Source: Candidatus Hermodarchaeota archaeon
GTDB lineage: Archaea; Asgardarchaeota; Hermodarchaeia; Hermodarchaeales; Hermodarchaeaceae
DNA: 11,662 nt
NCBI GenBank assembly: GCA_016840595.1
Contig: JAEOSA010000044.1
Span: forward strand, 1-11,662
Direction of reading: 5' to 3'
The notes below the pieces were generated by a model that saw nothing but the letters and a program-made list of their open reading frames with translations, had not been told where the DNA came from and did no database searches. Positions 1 to 6,680 of this stretch are shown here, piece by piece; position 1 is the stretch's first letter, and the number at the start of each line of letters is the position of its first letter. The translations under genes and the position numbers were made by a program.

Positions 1-31
1 CGTATCAGGAAACTTTGACCGAGTGTAACAG

Positions 32-39
32 TTAAAATA
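32..39 (+). promoter_or_regulatory. TATA-like box of the ferredoxin gene
   Basis: TTAAAATA lies in an AT-rich stretch about 77 bases before the ferredoxin start. An archaeal TATA box here would place the transcript start near position 60. The leader would then contain a small hairpin, CCCCG (71-75) with CGGGG (82-86), just before the GAGG at 89-92. This rests on position and composition only. Confidence 0.35.
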
Positions 40-108
40 CTGAAGCTATGTTGAAAACGGCATCCTTAAACCCCGATTCAGCGGGGATCGAGGATCAGAA
101 AATCAAGG

Positions 109-300
109 ATGGAAAAAGAAATCATGCCACCAGTTGTAGATGAAGCAAAATGCACTGGCTGTGGAACCTGCGTAGATGTATGCCCAAGCGAGTGTTTTAC
201 TCTTGAGGATAATAAGTCTAAGGTCACAGACCCTGACGCTTGCGTCGACTGTGAAAGTTGTGTAGAAAATTGTGCTGAAGAAGCGATTGTCCTTAAGTAG
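109..300 (+). CDS. 2[4Fe-4S] ferredoxin
   Basis: This is a small soluble electron carrier of the bacterial/archaeal 2[4Fe-4S] type, 63 residues from the first ATG. It has two cluster motifs: CTGCGTCVDVCP at residues 15-26 and CVDCESCVENCA at residues 45-56. Each follows the CxxCxxCxxxC(P/A) pattern, and the fourth cysteine of each motif serves the other cluster in this family. The protein is acidic, as such ferredoxins usually are. Its partner cannot be read from the window; pyruvate or other 2-oxoacid oxidoreductases and hydrogenases are typical. The ATG at 124 (MPPVVDEAKC) matches the usual N-terminus of the family better than the ATG at 109. The GAGG at 89-92 is far from both starts, so the first five residues are uncertain. 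It is transcribed alone, facing the longin/zinc-ribbon gene. Confidence 0.95.
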   Translation: MEKEIMPPVVDEAKCTGCGTCVDVCPSECFTLEDNKSKVTDPDACVDCESCVENCAEEAIVLK

Positions 301-362
301 CCAATCTTTTGCTGGTTTTATTTAGGACAATCTGCGAACAGACTACTGGACATTAGAGTTCT

Positions 363-389
363 TTGATCCACATTTTTTCGGTGGGTCAA
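363..389. terminator. Hairpin between convergent genes, possible terminator
   Basis: TTGATCCAC (363-371) pairs with GTGGGTCAA (381-389) over nine positions with one wobble, around the loop ATTTTTTCG. It ends exactly at the stop codon of the minus-strand gene at 390 and lies 63 bases after the ferredoxin stop. No U-tract follows the stem on either strand, so termination is inferred from location. Confidence 0.45.
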
Positions 390-1298
390 TTATTTGCGAG
401 CAGTATAGCAGTATATGGGAACAAATTTGGCAATTTCGGGTGAAAAGGTTTCTTTGCAGTCTATGCATCCAAGCGTGTAAGCAGGTGTTTTTGGATAGCT
501 ATTACATGTGATACAGTGGAAGACTTTACCTGGAGAGCGGTAAGTTCCTTGTGAGAGGTAAGATTTGCAATGCGGACAAACGAGACCTGAGGGTGTGGCA
601 AAAGCTTCAATAAAGGCAGTATGATCACAAATGAAGTGTTCAAGAGCTATCCCTGATTCTAGAGTTGGAAGCCCACATTGAGGACAACTGGCATGTAGAA
701 TGACCCGGTGTGAAATACATGAAGGACAAACCACAATATTCCCACAAATTCGTCCTTGAATAATATTCGCAGACATCATGTTAGCTAAAAGGTCATTCGT
801 ATCCTTGGTTGAATTTCCAGTTATTTTTTCAGCTGCAGGGTATCGAAAGCCAGTTTCTAAAGACCAAGTGGGACGGAAGGATTCAGGATTCTTTAGGAGC
901 GCTCTTAATAACTTTTGAACATCAGGTCGTGAACTTAGTTGGTCCTGAAGTTGAAGTTCAGTCTTTGAAAGGACGTCATGATAGAGTTCCATGAGTTTTA
1001 CTTGGTCCATGTTTTGATCGTATTCAACTCTACTCAGCGTGGACTTCATGGCTTCTTCAAAGTCACCTTGTTGTTCCATGGAATTCAATAGAATACAATA
1101 AAGGTAAGGGGGATTCAGATAGGTTGCCCAAGTGCGATTCTTGACTGTGATTCCTGTGAATCCTTCCTCTACTACCGATCGAGTTCCGAATAAGACCATG
1201 GTTTCATCTTGTGTGACTTCAAGTGTGTTTGGGACTGCAAATTTGAAGATCGGACCCATTTTAATATCAAATTCGAGTAGCACAGCACCCATTGGCAT
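390..1298 (-). CDS. Longin-like domain protein with C-terminal multi-zinc-ribbon (TackOD1-like) module
   Basis: The protein has 302 residues. The ATG at 1298 is chosen because AGAGG sits eight bases before it; in-frame sequence reaches back to 1442, but that part overlaps the leader and looks noncoding. Residues 3-90 begin MGAVLLEFDIKMGPIFKF and alternate strands and helices in a way that recalls small longin/roadblock-type domains, which is a weak structural guess. Residues 90-140 are helical. From GFRYP (150-154) onward there are six paired-cysteine or cysteine/histidine knuckles: C191/C194, C205/C208, H221/C224, C241/C244, C262/C265 and C278/C281. These would form about three zinc ribbons. 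The same module, with almost the same spacing, occurs in the regulator at 7192-8391. It resembles TackOD1, an output domain of archaeal signalling proteins. No DNA-binding domain or enzyme motif is visible, so a sensor/adaptor role is only inferred. Confidence 0.82.
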   Translation of the reverse strand: MPMGAVLLEFDIKMGPIFKFAVPNTLEVTQDETMVLFGTRSVVEEGFTGITVKNRTWATYLNPPYLYCILLNSMEQQGDFEEAMKSTLSRVEYDQNMDQVKLMELYHDVLSKTELQLQDQLSSRPDVQKLLRALLKNPESFRPTWSLETGFRYPAAEKITGNSTKDTNDLLANMMSANIIQGRICGNIVVCPSCISHRVILHASCPQCGLPTLESGIALEHFICDHTAFIEAFATPSGLVCPHCKSYLSQGTYRSPGKVFHCITCNSYPKTPAYTLGCIDCKETFSPEIAKFVPIYCYTARK

Positions 1299-1368
1299 TG
1301 AATTTTCCTCTTTCCGTTTTAGCCTGATATTGAACCAAGCGGGCTGATACTGATGAGATCGTTGAATA

Positions 1369-1376
1369 GTATATTT
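1369..1376 (-). promoter_or_regulatory. TATA-like box before the longin/zinc-ribbon gene
   Basis: On the minus strand AAATATAC lies about 70 bases before the ATG at 1298, between that gene and the small membrane peptide. A start of transcription near 1345 would follow. This is position-based, and co-transcription with the upstream peptide is equally possible. Confidence 0.25.
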
Positions 1377-1383
1377 CTGAGGA

Positions 1384-1542
1384 TTACTTCCATGGGGGTG
1401 GATTGTTGCCAGGATCAGCCAGGATTCCTGGCAGCAGGCCAATGTGAACGAGGAACAGTTGAAGCGCGAATAGTGCGATGAGAGTGATTGAAGCCATCAG
1501 GATAGGACGATGCCTAATTACAAATGATTTGATATCTACCAT
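1384..1542 (-). CDS. Small single-helix membrane peptide, uncharacterised
   Basis: This short reading frame encodes 52 residues from an ATG. The layout is typical of a small membrane protein: a basic N-terminus (MVDIKSFVIRHRP), then about 24 hydrophobic residues (ILMASITLIALFALQLFLVHIGLL, residues 14-37), then a proline-rich tail ending NPPPWK. It reads in the same direction as the longin/zinc-ribbon gene and ends 85 bases before it, so the two may be co-transcribed. A TTTTACAA element about 23 bases before the ATG would fit a leaderless transcript, and GTGAT is the only SD-like string. No family is recognised. The continuous hydrophobic stretch flanked by charge is the main argument for a real gene. 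The short length keeps confidence moderate. Confidence 0.5.
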   Translation of the reverse strand: MVDIKSFVIRHRPILMASITLIALFALQLFLVHIGLLPGILADPGNNPPPWK

Positions 1543-1547
1543 ATTAT

Positions 1548-1559
1548 CACAATATTGTG
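1548..1559. promoter_or_regulatory. 12-bp perfect palindrome, possible operator
   Basis: CACAATATTGTG is a perfect palindrome six bases upstream of the ATG of the 52-residue peptide, between a TATA-like string and that start. A palindrome this long is expected a few times by chance in a window of this size. Only the position suggests an operator. Confidence 0.3.
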
Positions 1560-1833
1560 TTTTGTAAAACTTTCATGCGATTTGATTTAAAGCGAAGAAA
1601 AATGGGAGTTAAAGACAGTAAGAGTGTATTACTACGATTTCATTCTACGAAGTACCCAAACTAATGCGATTTGAGGTGTTTTCTGGGATTCAAGCGTTAA
1701 ATGAAGTTTTTTCATCATTTTAACCAATATGTCATGAGAAAATTGTAAATTCCATTTCACTTCTTGGCAATTTCCTCTCGGAAATCAATTCAAGAATCAA
1801 GTTTTTGTGTGGAAGCATCAGAGATGTAGTAAT

Positions 1834-3234
1834 ATGGTGGGAGTGATTGACCACCCTTTACGAAAAATCGCTGACCGAATCGTATCGAGGGTAAAACCAA
1901 AAGAAGAACAAGACGACACTCGTCGCTTACTCTATAGTGCAATCCTCTTCATCAAACGCGTTGAAACAAATGATCTAACTCAAAGGGAAAAAACCTTCAA
2001 TAGTCATCCAAAACTCCAGTTCTTGAAACTCGCAATCTCCACAGAAATTGCCGAATCCTTACGGGATCGTATCCGAATTCTCGAGGAATACCGAATTCGG
2101 TCAGTGTCACGAATTCAAGAAATGCTTCTTTATGGGTTAGAACGAGCTTCACATAGATGGTTAACAAAGAACGAAATATCTATTCTTAACATTCTTGCCG
2201 GAGAACCAATGATTAGTATTTCTCGTCTTGCGACCCGAGTAAAAAAATCTCGATATGTTGCTACAAACATCGTCAAAAGACTGGAAAATGATATTGGCCT
2301 ACGGAGACTATATTCAGAAAATCGTGGAAAACTAAAACTCACAACCTTTAGTCTCGTTTTTCGTACACGATCCTTTGAAGCCTCACAAAAATTAGAATCA
2401 TGGGTACAACAAACGCAACCACCATTTCTGACGACCTTAGTATTTGATGTATCTTATCGTTATGGATTCATAACATACGCTATCCCAAACCAACAACGTG
2501 CCCATCGACTGTTTGAAGATCGGGTCCAGTACTTTGAACGGACCTATATGGATCAGATTCATTTACATCAAGTTATAGAAATGTATTGGAACATACGGTT
2601 GAAACTGTATGATCACACAGCTGGTCAGTGGCGGATTCCTTCTGAACTGGAAAATCTCTATGAGCTCCCCAAGCCTGAGGAAAAGAGGTTTCCAACGATT
2701 TCTTATTGTAATTACGTCGACTTACAATCCCCCGTTTCATTTAGTCAAAGTGATTTTCTCTTAGCAAATATGACGATTGGCCCACAACATACTCTCGTCG
2801 ATTTACAGGAGTTCCTGACAGGTTATGGATGGCATCTTTCAAAGAACGCAATTTGGGTCCATCTCAATCGGTTGAAAAAGGAAGCCGTTATTTCGCCCAT
2901 GCTGTATTTCAGCGGTGCGGGATTTGAAGAATTCATCTGTCTTAGCATCTATTGTGAACCTGATGTCAAAAAACAACTCCAATTGCTTGGGTCCTTCTTT
3001 CCGGCGGCATTCACGTATGGCACAAAACAAGGTGTAGCAATTTTTTTGAAACGACCAACAGGGTGGAGGGGATTTATTCACAAATTGATTCGAGATATTC
3101 CAGAGATTTTCGAAATTAAAGATATCCTGGTGATTCATCAAGAACGGAATTTGGGAAGTGGGCTTCAGTCGAATCTATACGAACGATGGAATGAGAAACG
3201 TCAATATTGGGAATTTTCAGATGAGGATATTTAA
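1834..3234 (+). CDS. Double-unit Lrp-like HTH regulator, paralogue A
   Basis: The protein has 466 residues from the ATG at 1834. An in-frame GTG at 1807 would add nine, and neither start has a good ribosome site. A helical N-terminal part (about 1-105) is followed by two similar units. Unit 1 has a helix-turn-helix (about 111-159), then a beta-alpha-beta-beta-alpha-beta region (about 167-260) like the RAM domain of Lrp/AsnC proteins, ending in YDHTAGQW (259-266). Unit 2 repeats the plan: HTH about 307-357, alpha/beta region about 356-439, ending in WNEKRQYW (452-459). The gene at 3948 encodes a collinear paralogue. A DNA-binding transcription factor with ligand- or dimer-binding folds is the likely role. 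No target or effector can be read. Fold assignments rest on secondary-structure patterns and are inferences. Confidence 0.82.
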   Translation: MVGVIDHPLRKIADRIVSRVKPKEEQDDTRRLLYSAILFIKRVETNDLTQREKTFNSHPKLQFLKLAISTEIAESLRDRIRILEEYRIRSVSRIQEMLLYGLERASHRWLTKNEISILNILAGEPMISISRLATRVKKSRYVATNIVKRLENDIGLRRLYSENRGKLKLTTFSLVFRTRSFEASQKLESWVQQTQPPFLTTLVFDVSYRYGFITYAIPNQQRAHRLFEDRVQYFERTYMDQIHLHQVIEMYWNIRLKLYDHTAGQWRIPSELENLYELPKPEEKRFPTISYCNYVDLQSPVSFSQSDFLLANMTIGPQHTLVDLQEFLTGYGWHLSKNAIWVHLNRLKKEAVISPMLYFSGAGFEEFICLSIYCEPDVKKQLQLLGSFFPAAFTYGTKQGVAIFLKRPTGWRGFIHKLIRDIPEIFEIKDILVIHQERNLGSGLQSNLYERWNEKRQYWEFSDEDI

Positions 3235-3265
3235 TCAGCACATTTTCTTAATTGAAATATTGTCT

Positions 3266-3332
3266 GGCATTACACCCAGGCGGGGCATTCAGGTGGGTTG
3301 AATGCCCCTTAGCGTTCTGGGTGTTAGGTGCC
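3266..3332. terminator. Long hairpin between convergent genes
   Basis: There are three nested arms: GGCA (3266-3269) with TGCC (3329-3332), ACACCCAG (3272-3279) with CTGGGTGT (3317-3324), and a perfect 10-bp stem GGGGCATTCA (3282-3291) with TGAATGCCCC (3299-3308) around the loop GGTGGGT. It lies between the stop of regulator A (3234) and the stop of the minus-strand small gene (3332), so it could end both transcripts. No U-tract is present, so a processing site or a mobile palindromic element is also possible. Confidence 0.55.
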
Positions 3333-3598
3333 TAATCACTTCCGATGATTCTTAGTTTGACTCCCCCAGTATCGGATGGCTCAATGGTGATATCCTTGGG
3401 TGAATGGATACCAAAATCCCGTGATAATGCCAGGAGGAACAGCTGACATATGGCTGCAAGTTGACGAGAAATTTCTTGTTCTGAGTAGCGGTTAATGTAT
3501 AAGTAGCGGACCTTTCCCTCGGAAAGCTGATCATTCAGTTTGAGGGCAATTTTTGGTGCGCTACGTAGTGGGTTTTGGGGAGCTGATTCAGTTTTCAC
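3332..3598 (-). CDS. Small uncharacterised protein
   Basis: The protein has 88 residues from a GTG at 3598, chosen because GGGA lies six bases upstream; an in-frame TTG at 3610 has no such site. No family is recognised. The sequence looks real: a lysine/proline-containing N-terminus, a strand (KVRYLYINRY), a long amphipathic helix (SEQEISRQLAAICQLFLLAL) and a C-terminal strand pair around ITIEPSDTGGVKLRI. This is a compact soluble alpha/beta layout without cysteine motifs or a membrane helix. It is encoded opposite to, and between, the two paralogous Lrp-like regulators, with a hairpin at its 3' end and a structured leader upstream. Its function is unknown, and a partner or modulator of the regulators is speculation from position. 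Confidence 0.6.
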   Translation of the reverse strand: MKTESAPQNPLRSAPKIALKLNDQLSEGKVRYLYINRYSEQEISRQLAAICQLFLLALSRDFGIHSPKDITIEPSDTGGVKLRIIGSD

Positions 3599-3642
3599 GG
3601 TTATTCCCAATTCGATGTTGATAGTTCATGTGATATGATATG

Positions 3643-3672
3643 GAGGAGTATACCAGGGTGGTATTTCTCCTC
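3643..3672 (-). promoter_or_regulatory. Leader hairpin with a competing alternative stem
   Basis: GAGGAG (3643-3648) pairs with CTCCTC (3667-3672), and ATACCA (3650-3655) pairs with TGGTAT (3659-3664), closing on GGG. An alternative stem uses CCTCT (3669-3673) with AGAGG (3682-3686), and the two cannot form together. If the small minus-strand gene starts from the TATA-like box at 3698-3705, this structure lies in its 5' leader. An attenuator-like role is inferred; a protein-binding inverted repeat would look the same. Confidence 0.3.
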
Positions 3673-3697
3673 TCCAACTGAAGAGGTATAAACGACT

Positions 3698-3705
3698 CTT
3701 ATAAA
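3698..3705 (-). promoter_or_regulatory. TATA-like box for the small minus-strand gene
   Basis: The minus strand reads TTTATAAG, close to the archaeal TATA consensus, about 100 bases before the GTG at 3598. The leader would contain the 3643-3672 hairpin. Because TTATAA is symmetric, use in the plus direction cannot be excluded. Confidence 0.35.
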
Positions 3706-3947
3706 GACGGAATTGGGAGCTTCTGAGGAATGTTTTCTAAAGAAAATGTCAGTAGTAGGCGTGGATTAGTTCAAACTCGCTAGTTATTGGTTGTTCGGGA
3801 ATTTTGAAGGTAAAAAAGACGCATTAGGTCAAGAAGAAAATCAAGATTGGCGAAGTTTGTCAAAGAATAAAGGGATTTGTACCATTTTTTCTCATCCAGC
3901 TTAGATTTAAAGGGAGTTACGAGCGGGTATTGAACGACGGAATCGGA

Positions 3948-5351
3948 ATGTCAAATCAACTTGAGTCTTGGCGGAGACTTACAGAAAATATTGTAGAAAA
4001 CGTTCAAAATAAGAACAAAGTTCAACTCAAGTTAGAGCTTGCTCAAATAATCCTATATCTCAAACGAGTTTTTCTCGGGATATCAGAAATAACGGATTCA
4101 GAAATTCGTGATTATCCATTATTTGATGCTAGAAATCAACCATTGTCTTATGAATTAGGAACGGAATTGGAATTTCGACTTCATCGCTTAGCTAGCTTTG
4201 GACTAGCTGATGGAAATAGAGCTATAGAATTATTAACCGCAGGGCTTCTTCCACCAACTCCACTTAAACTGAATCGACGACAGACCGAATTTCTAACAAC
4301 CCAACAATTGAATCCTGAAATTGGTTCAGTAGCGCTAGCTAACATCTTAGGAATTAGTCCACGAATAATGAAACGCGAAAAACAACAATTGTTTTCGCAA
4401 TACGGAATCCGAAAAGCAGCAATATTGGATCCACATCGGTTTGGACTCATACAATATTGTATTCAATTTCGAACCAAATCTATCGAAGCCACTCAAGCTT
4501 TTGATACATGGATTCGCACTAAAGCTTCGAGGGAAAATCAGCTTCCCTTTCTGTTAGGTTGCGGATGGGATGTAAATAATCAAGATGGTTGTCTCTTATT
4601 TTACTCCCCCAACCAGACTTCATGGATCAAGAACATTCATCGTTTACTAGGAAGTATTCGAGAACAGTTCTTCGTCACTTCGGATATCCATCAAATCAAA
4701 GGATGCTATTCACACATCAGCTTTGATTACTATGATCATATTTCACAGCAATGGCGAATCTTATCAGATGTACAAACTGAAGGACTTGCTCAGTTCATAG
4801 ACCATCATGGAGAACAATTCGCACCTCTTCGAGGATTTGATTACAGCCAGAATTCAATCACATTTAATCCAGCTGATTGGCTTCTCGCCTTAACACTCAG
4901 TGAAGCTCTGCTATCAAAAAAAGAACGAACACACCTGCTTTCCAAATACGGTTTTCAACTAGCAGAAAAAACAGTCTGGACTCATGAACGGCGACTCAAA
5001 AAAATGAAAACCCTTTTCCCGTCTGTATCCTTCAGTCGCCTTACCTTTAACGATATCATCTGTATCATTACTCAAAGTGATGAAGTTGTTCTACCAACCT
5101 TTCATCAACTCATCTCCCAATACACTATGAGTCGGCTATACCCAACGGATAAAGGTGCCATAATCTTCATCGGGATTCCTAGTGGTGGGGCCAGTCTAAT
5201 GAAACAACTCACCCGGACACTCTTACACATCTCTGATATACAAACTGTCTCGGTTCTACGATTCAAACGCGATATTCCACAAGAATCTGCACTTTCAACC
5301 GTTACTCTATGGAATGCAAAAGCACAACAATGGAAAGAACCTTCCAAGTAA
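3948..5351 (+). CDS. Double-unit Lrp-like HTH regulator, paralogue B
   Basis: The protein has 467 residues from the ATG at 3948. A TTG at 3930 could add six but is a poor start. The layout matches paralogue A: helical N-terminus, HTH (about 108-164), RAM-like alpha/beta region (about 166-260) ending in YDHISQQW (262-269), second HTH (about 310-360), second alpha/beta region (about 366-439), and a final WNAKAQQW (455-462). YDH, QWRI, KYG/GYG, the tryptophan in the second HTH and the final W...W pair all lie exactly three residues later than in A, so the two align without net gaps although overall identity is low. This indicates an old tandem duplication. A likely promoter is TTTAAA at 3906-3911. 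The probable role is a DNA-binding regulator, with effector unknown. Confidence 0.82.
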   Translation: MSNQLESWRRLTENIVENVQNKNKVQLKLELAQIILYLKRVFLGISEITDSEIRDYPLFDARNQPLSYELGTELEFRLHRLASFGLADGNRAIELLTAGLLPPTPLKLNRRQTEFLTTQQLNPEIGSVALANILGISPRIMKREKQQLFSQYGIRKAAILDPHRFGLIQYCIQFRTKSIEATQAFDTWIRTKASRENQLPFLLGCGWDVNNQDGCLLFYSPNQTSWIKNIHRLLGSIREQFFVTSDIHQIKGCYSHISFDYYDHISQQWRILSDVQTEGLAQFIDHHGEQFAPLRGFDYSQNSITFNPADWLLALTLSEALLSKKERTHLLSKYGFQLAEKTVWTHERRLKKMKTLFPSVSFSRLTFNDIICIITQSDEVVLPTFHQLISQYTMSRLYPTDKGAIIFIGIPSGGASLMKQLTRTLLHISDIQTVSVLRFKRDIPQESALSTVTLWNAKAQQWKEPSK

Positions 5352-5436
5352 TAACACAAACTGATTGTGAATCAGAATTATGTTTCACAAGCCACTCCCA
5401 TGACAAATATTGCGTTAAAGGATCAAGCAAAAAAAT

Positions 5437-5458
5437 GGGTGACGCGGGTGCGTCACCC
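5437..5458 (-). terminator. Perfect 9-bp hairpin followed by T7 on the minus strand
   Basis: GGGTGACGC (5437-5445) and GCGTCACCC (5450-5458) form a perfect stem with loop GGGT. On the plus side it is preceded by seven A (5429-5435). Read on the minus strand this is a stem followed by a run of seven T, the form of an intrinsic terminator. No recognised minus-strand gene lies directly upstream, which hints at an unrecognised transcript between about 5460 and 5900. Confidence 0.4.
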
Positions 5459-5903
5459 TATAGCGGGAACGGGGCGTCCAGAACGAGGACATAAAGGAGG
5501 AGAGGGGGAGAGGGGAATGAAAGACACAGGGAAGGATACCCCGATTCCTGTCGCTGTTGGTGTTCCTCGTTTTCACGTCGTGGTATGTCCTATGGTGAAA
5601 TATAGTGGTTTGGTGATTTGCGGTGAGGGGAGATAGGTTGCCTTCTCAACGGTAGGGGTGTTGAGTTGTGCTCTATTCCACCTCGGGAACTCCCTATATT
5701 CCAGTGTGTTATTGGTGTACTGAATTTAAAATGCTTTCCTTTAGGCGCTGGAGTTTTTTCCGGAAAACAGATTAGAATCGGAAAAAAAGCCATGGTCATG
5801 AGACAGGGGGTCTCTGGATATTCTAACCAAATGGATATGTTGTGTTTCAGAGTGAGCTTAGTGGCTATATATATGACAAATAAACCGCACACAAAAGTAA
5901 GTG

Positions 5904-5911
5904 TTTATATA
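5904..5911 (+). promoter_or_regulatory. TATA box of the 7TM gene
   Basis: TTTATATA is a near-consensus archaeal TATA box. Its centre lies about 42 bases before the ATG at 5950, placing the transcript start near 5933, right before the GGAGGG ribosome site at 5935-5940. This spacing gives a short leader with a usable SD. Confidence 0.6.
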
Positions 5912-5934
5912 CAAAAACAAAAGGATGGCATGCT

Positions 5935-5940
5935 GGAGGG
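5935..5940 (+). promoter_or_regulatory. Ribosome binding site of the 7TM gene
   Basis: GGAGGG sits about ten bases before the ATG at 5950 and decides the start over other in-frame codons. Confidence 0.6.
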
Positions 5941-5949
5941 TTCTTTGGA

Positions 5950-6663
5950 ATGCTCTACATTGGTGAAACACCATTACATTTTGGACTAGTTATCATAATC
6001 TGCGTCCTTACACTACTAGTTTCTTTAATAGCTATTATTATGGCTCTTAGAAGCGAGGATCCTAGCTGTACATTATATAACTTGTTTCTGACTGCTTTCT
6101 TTGGATTTCTAACTTTTCTGGTCTTAGCTATCTCAATTTACGTATTGCCAGCTGCTGCTACGGTTGATCAACTCTTACCAACCTATCTCGGCGCTTGGAG
6201 CTTTATTGGGTTACACAGTTTCTTCTTTGTAATGTATATGCTCGGTCTTCCATTTTTCAAGAAACGGATTTGGGCGATTTTTCTACCCCTCGTAGGTACA
6301 ATATCCTTTCTTGCACTCGTATGGATTCTCCCCACAGCGGCCACTGTCACAATCGTATCTGATGGAGTTGTGAATTTTCTCGCAATGCCGTTTACACTTG
6401 TTGCGTATGGGGGTTTCCTCGCCATCTTCTATTTACTCTTGATACCGCTCATTGTCCTTTACCGCATTGCACAATCTCGACAGGGTATGGCAAAAACGTG
6501 GACTTGGATAGCCATGATTGGTCAAACTCTCTGGTTCATTGGGCTAATTCTATTGGCTCTTATTCAATATACTGCGCCTTTCATACTCTTTACCTACGGA
6601 CTAATTATCGTCGCAGGGATTCTAATCATTCTGAGCATTTACTTTGTAATAGTGAGCTCTTAA
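5950..6663 (+). CDS. Seven-helix integral membrane protein, uncharacterised
   Basis: The protein has 237 residues and is almost entirely hydrophobic. Seven membrane helices can be placed at about residues 11-33, 44-66, 81-102, 107-128, 148-170, 186-207 and 209-235. Short loops contain the few charged residues: RSEDPS after helix 1, FKKR before helix 4, RIAQSRQ before helix 6. There is no signal peptide, no soluble domain and no transporter or channel signature that I recognise. A seven-helix unit of this size resembles the membrane sensor modules that front some archaeal signalling proteins, but here it stands alone; this is a comparison of layout, not homology. The gene is a single unit with its own TATA box, GGAGGG ribosome site and terminator, flanked on both sides by G-rich structured noncoding DNA. 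Its function is unknown. Confidence 0.85.
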   Translation: MLYIGETPLHFGLVIIICVLTLLVSLIAIIMALRSEDPSCTLYNLFLTAFFGFLTFLVLAISIYVLPAAATVDQLLPTYLGAWSFIGLHSFFFVMYMLGLPFFKKRIWAIFLPLVGTISFLALVWILPTAATVTIVSDGVVNFLAMPFTLVAYGGFLAIFYLLLIPLIVLYRIAQSRQGMAKTWTWIAMIGQTLWFIGLILLALIQYTAPFILFTYGLIIVAGILIILSIYFVIVSS

Positions 6664-6680
6664 GCAGATTTAGGATGTTT

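Larger units (their letters stand above)
3611..3929. other. Intergenic region between divergent small gene and regulator B
   Basis: No convincing gene is visible here. The region holds promoter-like strings for both directions: TTTATAAG on the minus strand at 3698-3705, and TTTAAA on the plus strand at 3906-3911, which lies about 40 bases before the ATG at 3948. It also holds a hairpin at 3643-3672 and short arms TTTTCT/AGAAAA at 3733-3746. It is the control region shared by the small minus-strand gene and regulator B. Confidence 0.5.
5352..5949. other. 600-base region without a convincing gene, several hairpins
   Basis: Open frames of 80-107 codons exist on both strands, but their products look random. 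What can be seen: a hairpin CTGATT/AATCAG (5362-5376) just after regulator B; a strong hairpin at 5437-5458; complementary arms AACGAGGA (5482-5489) and TCCTCGTT (5564-5571), enclosing a 25-base homopurine run (5493-5517) and a small stem (5527-5550); and CTCAAC/GTTGAG (5645-5665). The stretch 5437-5640 is visibly more G-rich than the neighbouring genes. A noncoding RNA on either strand is possible. The last 50 bases are the promoter of the 7TM gene. Confidence 0.45.

Noticed and set aside
1299..1442. N-terminal extension of 48 codons for the longin/zinc-ribbon protein
   Set aside because: The ATG at 1298 has a good ribosome site, and the extension is unlike a protein domain and overlaps the end of the small membrane peptide gene.
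2074..2116. Three CGAATTC copies spaced exactly 18 bases, one within the palindrome ACCGAATTCGGT
   Set aside because: They are in frame and encode Arg-Ile at six-residue intervals in an amphipathic helix of regulator A. A coding explanation is enough.
3755..3785. tRNA-like string GTTCAAACTC
   Set aside because: No flanking TpsiC stem, anticodon arm or acceptor stem can be formed around it.
5367..5636. Open frame of 89 codons after regulator B, including an ATG at 5518 behind a purine-rich tract
   Set aside because: The product has no protein-like pattern and spans several hairpins. The AGGAGG is too far from the ATG and part of a 25-base homopurine run.
5590..5989. Overlapping open frames on both strands (5590-5892 minus, 5666-5989 plus)
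   Set aside because: Neither product shows a family motif or convincing composition, and the plus frame overlaps the promoter and start of the 7TM gene.
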